Assembly: GCF_029051685.1 (NCBI RefSeq)
Contig: NZ_JAACFT010000011.1
Location: 62,001 to 126,000 of the forward strand
Length of the DNA stretch: 64,000 nucleotides
Reading direction: 5' to 3'
Origin: Bradyrhizobium sp. CSA207
GTDB taxonomy: Bacteria; Pseudomonadota; Alphaproteobacteria; Rhizobiales; Xanthobacteraceae
How positions within the stretch are numbered: the first letter of the stretch is position 1; each line of letters begins with the position of its first letter. The notes beneath the pieces are model-generated. The model was not told the origin of the DNA. It made no database searches and was given only the letters and a program-made list of their open reading frames with translations. Shown here in pieces: positions 62,660 to 64,000 of this stretch. The position numbers were made by a program, and so were the translations under genes.

Positions 62660-64000
62660 AGCGCCCCCGCAAAGGCGAGCACGGAGCGCGGCGGCGCCTT
62701 GCTGTCGCTCCCGGGCTGGAAGTCGACCGTGTTCAGCTTGGCCTCGGTCGTGTTGAGGATCTGCTGCCAGCTCTTGTATCCGGTCATTTTGGGCAATTTG
62801 AATGCGATCTCTTCGGGCGCGGCGTTCAGAATGATAAAGATCGCAGCCCCGCCGGGTTCCATCGGCCCCATCACATAGGAGAGGAACCGTCCCTCCGGGA
62901 AATTCCAGTCGCTTTCCGTCATCTCGTCACCGGCCGGCGTCAGCCACAACACGCCATAGGCGACGCCATCGGCGGGGCGGCCGTCGAGCCAGCGGTGGCT
63001 GCGGAGTTGCGAGAATCGGCGGCGGATGTCGGCGAGATGGGCGACGAAATCGATCATATCGTCGCCGTCCTTGCCGAGATTGTCCCAGCCCACCCAGCCC
63101 ACCTCGTTATCCTGGCAATAGGCGTTGTTGTTGCCGGATTGCGAGTTGCCGACCTCGTCGCCGGCGAGGATCAGGGGAATGCCCTGCGCCAGCATCAGGC
63201 AGGCCAGCACGTTCTTGCGAAGCTGCCGGCGCAGGCTGAGGATTTCCGGATCGTCGGTCGGGCCCTCGACACCGCAATTGTTGCTGTGGTTGTCGCTGGA
63301 GCCGTCGCGGTTGTCCTCGCCGTTGGCCTCGTTGTGCTTCTCGTTGTAGCTGAAGAGGTCGGCGAGGGTGAAACCGTCGTGCACGGTGATGTGGTTGATG
63401 CTGGCGCGCGGCCGCCGCCCGTCATGATTGAATAGATCGGAGGACGCGGTCATGCGGCTGGAAATGTCGCCAATCAGGCTGCCTTCGCCGCTCCAGTAGC
63501 GCCGCATGGCGCTGCGATAGCGGTCGTTCCATTCTGACCATTGCGAGGGAAAGGCGCCGACCTGATAGCCGCCGAGGCCGAGGTCCCAGGGTTCGGCGAC
63601 CAGCTTGACGGTGGCGAGCACAGGATCCTGCCGGACCGCGGTCAGGAACGAGCTGCCGCGATCAAAACCGTTCGGCCCGCGCGCAAGCGTGGTGGCGAGG
63701 TCGAAACGAAAGCCGTCGACGTGGCAGACCTCGACCCAGTAGCGCAGCGAATCCATCACCACCTGAAGCACGCGCGGATGGGTGAGGTTGACCGATGAGC
63801 CGCAGCCGGTGAAATCGTCGTAGTAGCGCGGATTCTCGCGATTCAGCCAGTAATAGGAGGCGTTGTCGATGCCGCGATAGCATAGCGTCGGACCAAGGTG
63901 ATTGCCTTCGGCGGTGTGGTTGTAGACGACGTCCAGCATCACCTCGATGCCGGCATCGTGCAGGCGCGCCACGGTGGTGCGGAAGGAATCCAGGGCATTG
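62656..64000 (-). CDS. treX: Glycogen debranching enzyme (isoamylase type), cut by window end
   Basis: The C-terminal 448 residues of a GH13 debranching enzyme. Visible blocks are 'GIEVMLDVVYNHTAEGNHLG', 'VDGFRFDLATTLARGPNGFD' with the nucleophile, 'LVAEPWDLGLGGYQVGAFPS' with the acid/base, 'ITVHDGFTLADLFSYNEKHN' and 'LILAGDEVGNSQSGNNNAY'. The frame continues without a stop to the window edge. It trims glycogen branches to supply linear maltodextrin to TreY and TreZ. GlgX is the alternative name; the operon supports TreX. Confidence 0.93.
   Translation of the reverse strand, partial: NALDSFRTTVARLHDAGIEVMLDVVYNHTAEGNHLGPTLCYRGIDNASYYWLNRENPRYYDDFTGCGSSVNLTHPRVLQVVMDSLRYWVEVCHVDGFRFDLATTLARGPNGFDRGSSFLTAVRQDPVLATVKLVAEPWDLGLGGYQVGAFPSQWSEWNDRYRSAMRRYWSGEGSLIGDISSRMTASSDLFNHDGRRPRASINHITVHDGFTLADLFSYNEKHNEANGEDNRDGSSDNHSNNCGVEGPTDDPEILSLRRQLRKNVLACLMLAQGIPLILAGDEVGNSQSGNNNAYCQDNEVGWVGWDNLGKDGDDMIDFVAHLADIRRRFSQLRSHRWLDGRPADGVAYGVLWLTPAGDEMTESDWNFPEGRFLSYVMGPMEPGGAAIFIILNAAPEEIAFKLPKMTGYKSWQQILNTTEAKLNTVDFQPGSDSKAPPRSVLAFAGAL

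Overview
The window looks like chromosomal DNA of a high-GC alphaproteobacterium, most likely Bradyrhizobium or a close relative. The reasons are GC-rich third codon positions, a ROSE-type thermosensor in front of a small heat-shock gene, many solute-binding-protein-dependent transporters, a Ku/LigD pair, a DUF3309 protein, and several families of palindromic intergenic repeats of the kind common in Bradyrhizobium. The assignment is inferred from gene content and sequence style, not from a marker gene. I see no rRNA, tRNA, CRISPR array, insertion sequence or phage block. This is ordinary chromosome with many catabolic modules.

Layout. 0-3 kb: a truncated MarR-type regulator, an epimerase-like protein, a HAD phosphatase and an NTF2-like protein. 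3.1-11 kb: a hexuronate-type catabolic cluster (fructuronate reductase, GntR regulator, TRAP transporter, idonate-type dehydrogenase, mannonate dehydratase) with overlapping palindromes in the divergent promoter. 11.4-19.9 kb: a second catabolic cluster (ThDP enzyme, D-amino-acid-dehydrogenase-like FAD enzyme, Asp/Glu-racemase-like protein, SDR) facing an IclR regulator, an FAD-dependent dehydrogenase and a periplasmic binding protein. 20.2-23 kb: an MFS transporter and an exported GH79-like glycosidase. 23.2-32.8 kb: an eight-gene unit with a spermidine/putrescine-type ABC importer, a three-subunit molybdenum hydroxylase and an amidase. 33-36.3 kb: a stress block with two Hsp20 proteins, a frameshifted HtrA protease and small conserved-looking proteins.

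36.4-43.3 kb: a LysR regulator, a Tat-exported FAH-family protein, a CitE-like lyase, an acyl-CoA dehydrogenase, an acyl-CoA synthetase and upp. 43.4-53.3 kb: several very small membrane proteins and the kdp potassium system (kdpFABC plus kdpDE, with two extra micro-ORFs). 53.5-57.2 kb: the divergent ku and ligD genes of bacterial non-homologous end joining. 57.2-64 kb: DUF3309, a PHA-granule-associated family protein, and the treX-treZ-treY pathway making trehalose from glycogen, with treX cut by the window end.

The most interesting points are a directional 16-bp motif shared by kdp and two neighbouring units that encode small proteins; three apparent single-base losses in 35.57-36.04 kb that break htrA and a neighbouring small gene; the ROSE element with a heat-shock-type promoter; the uncharacterised ABC/molybdo-hydroxylase/amidase module; and the exported glycosidase near hexuronate catabolism. 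I did not find a convincing wholly new defence or mobile system.
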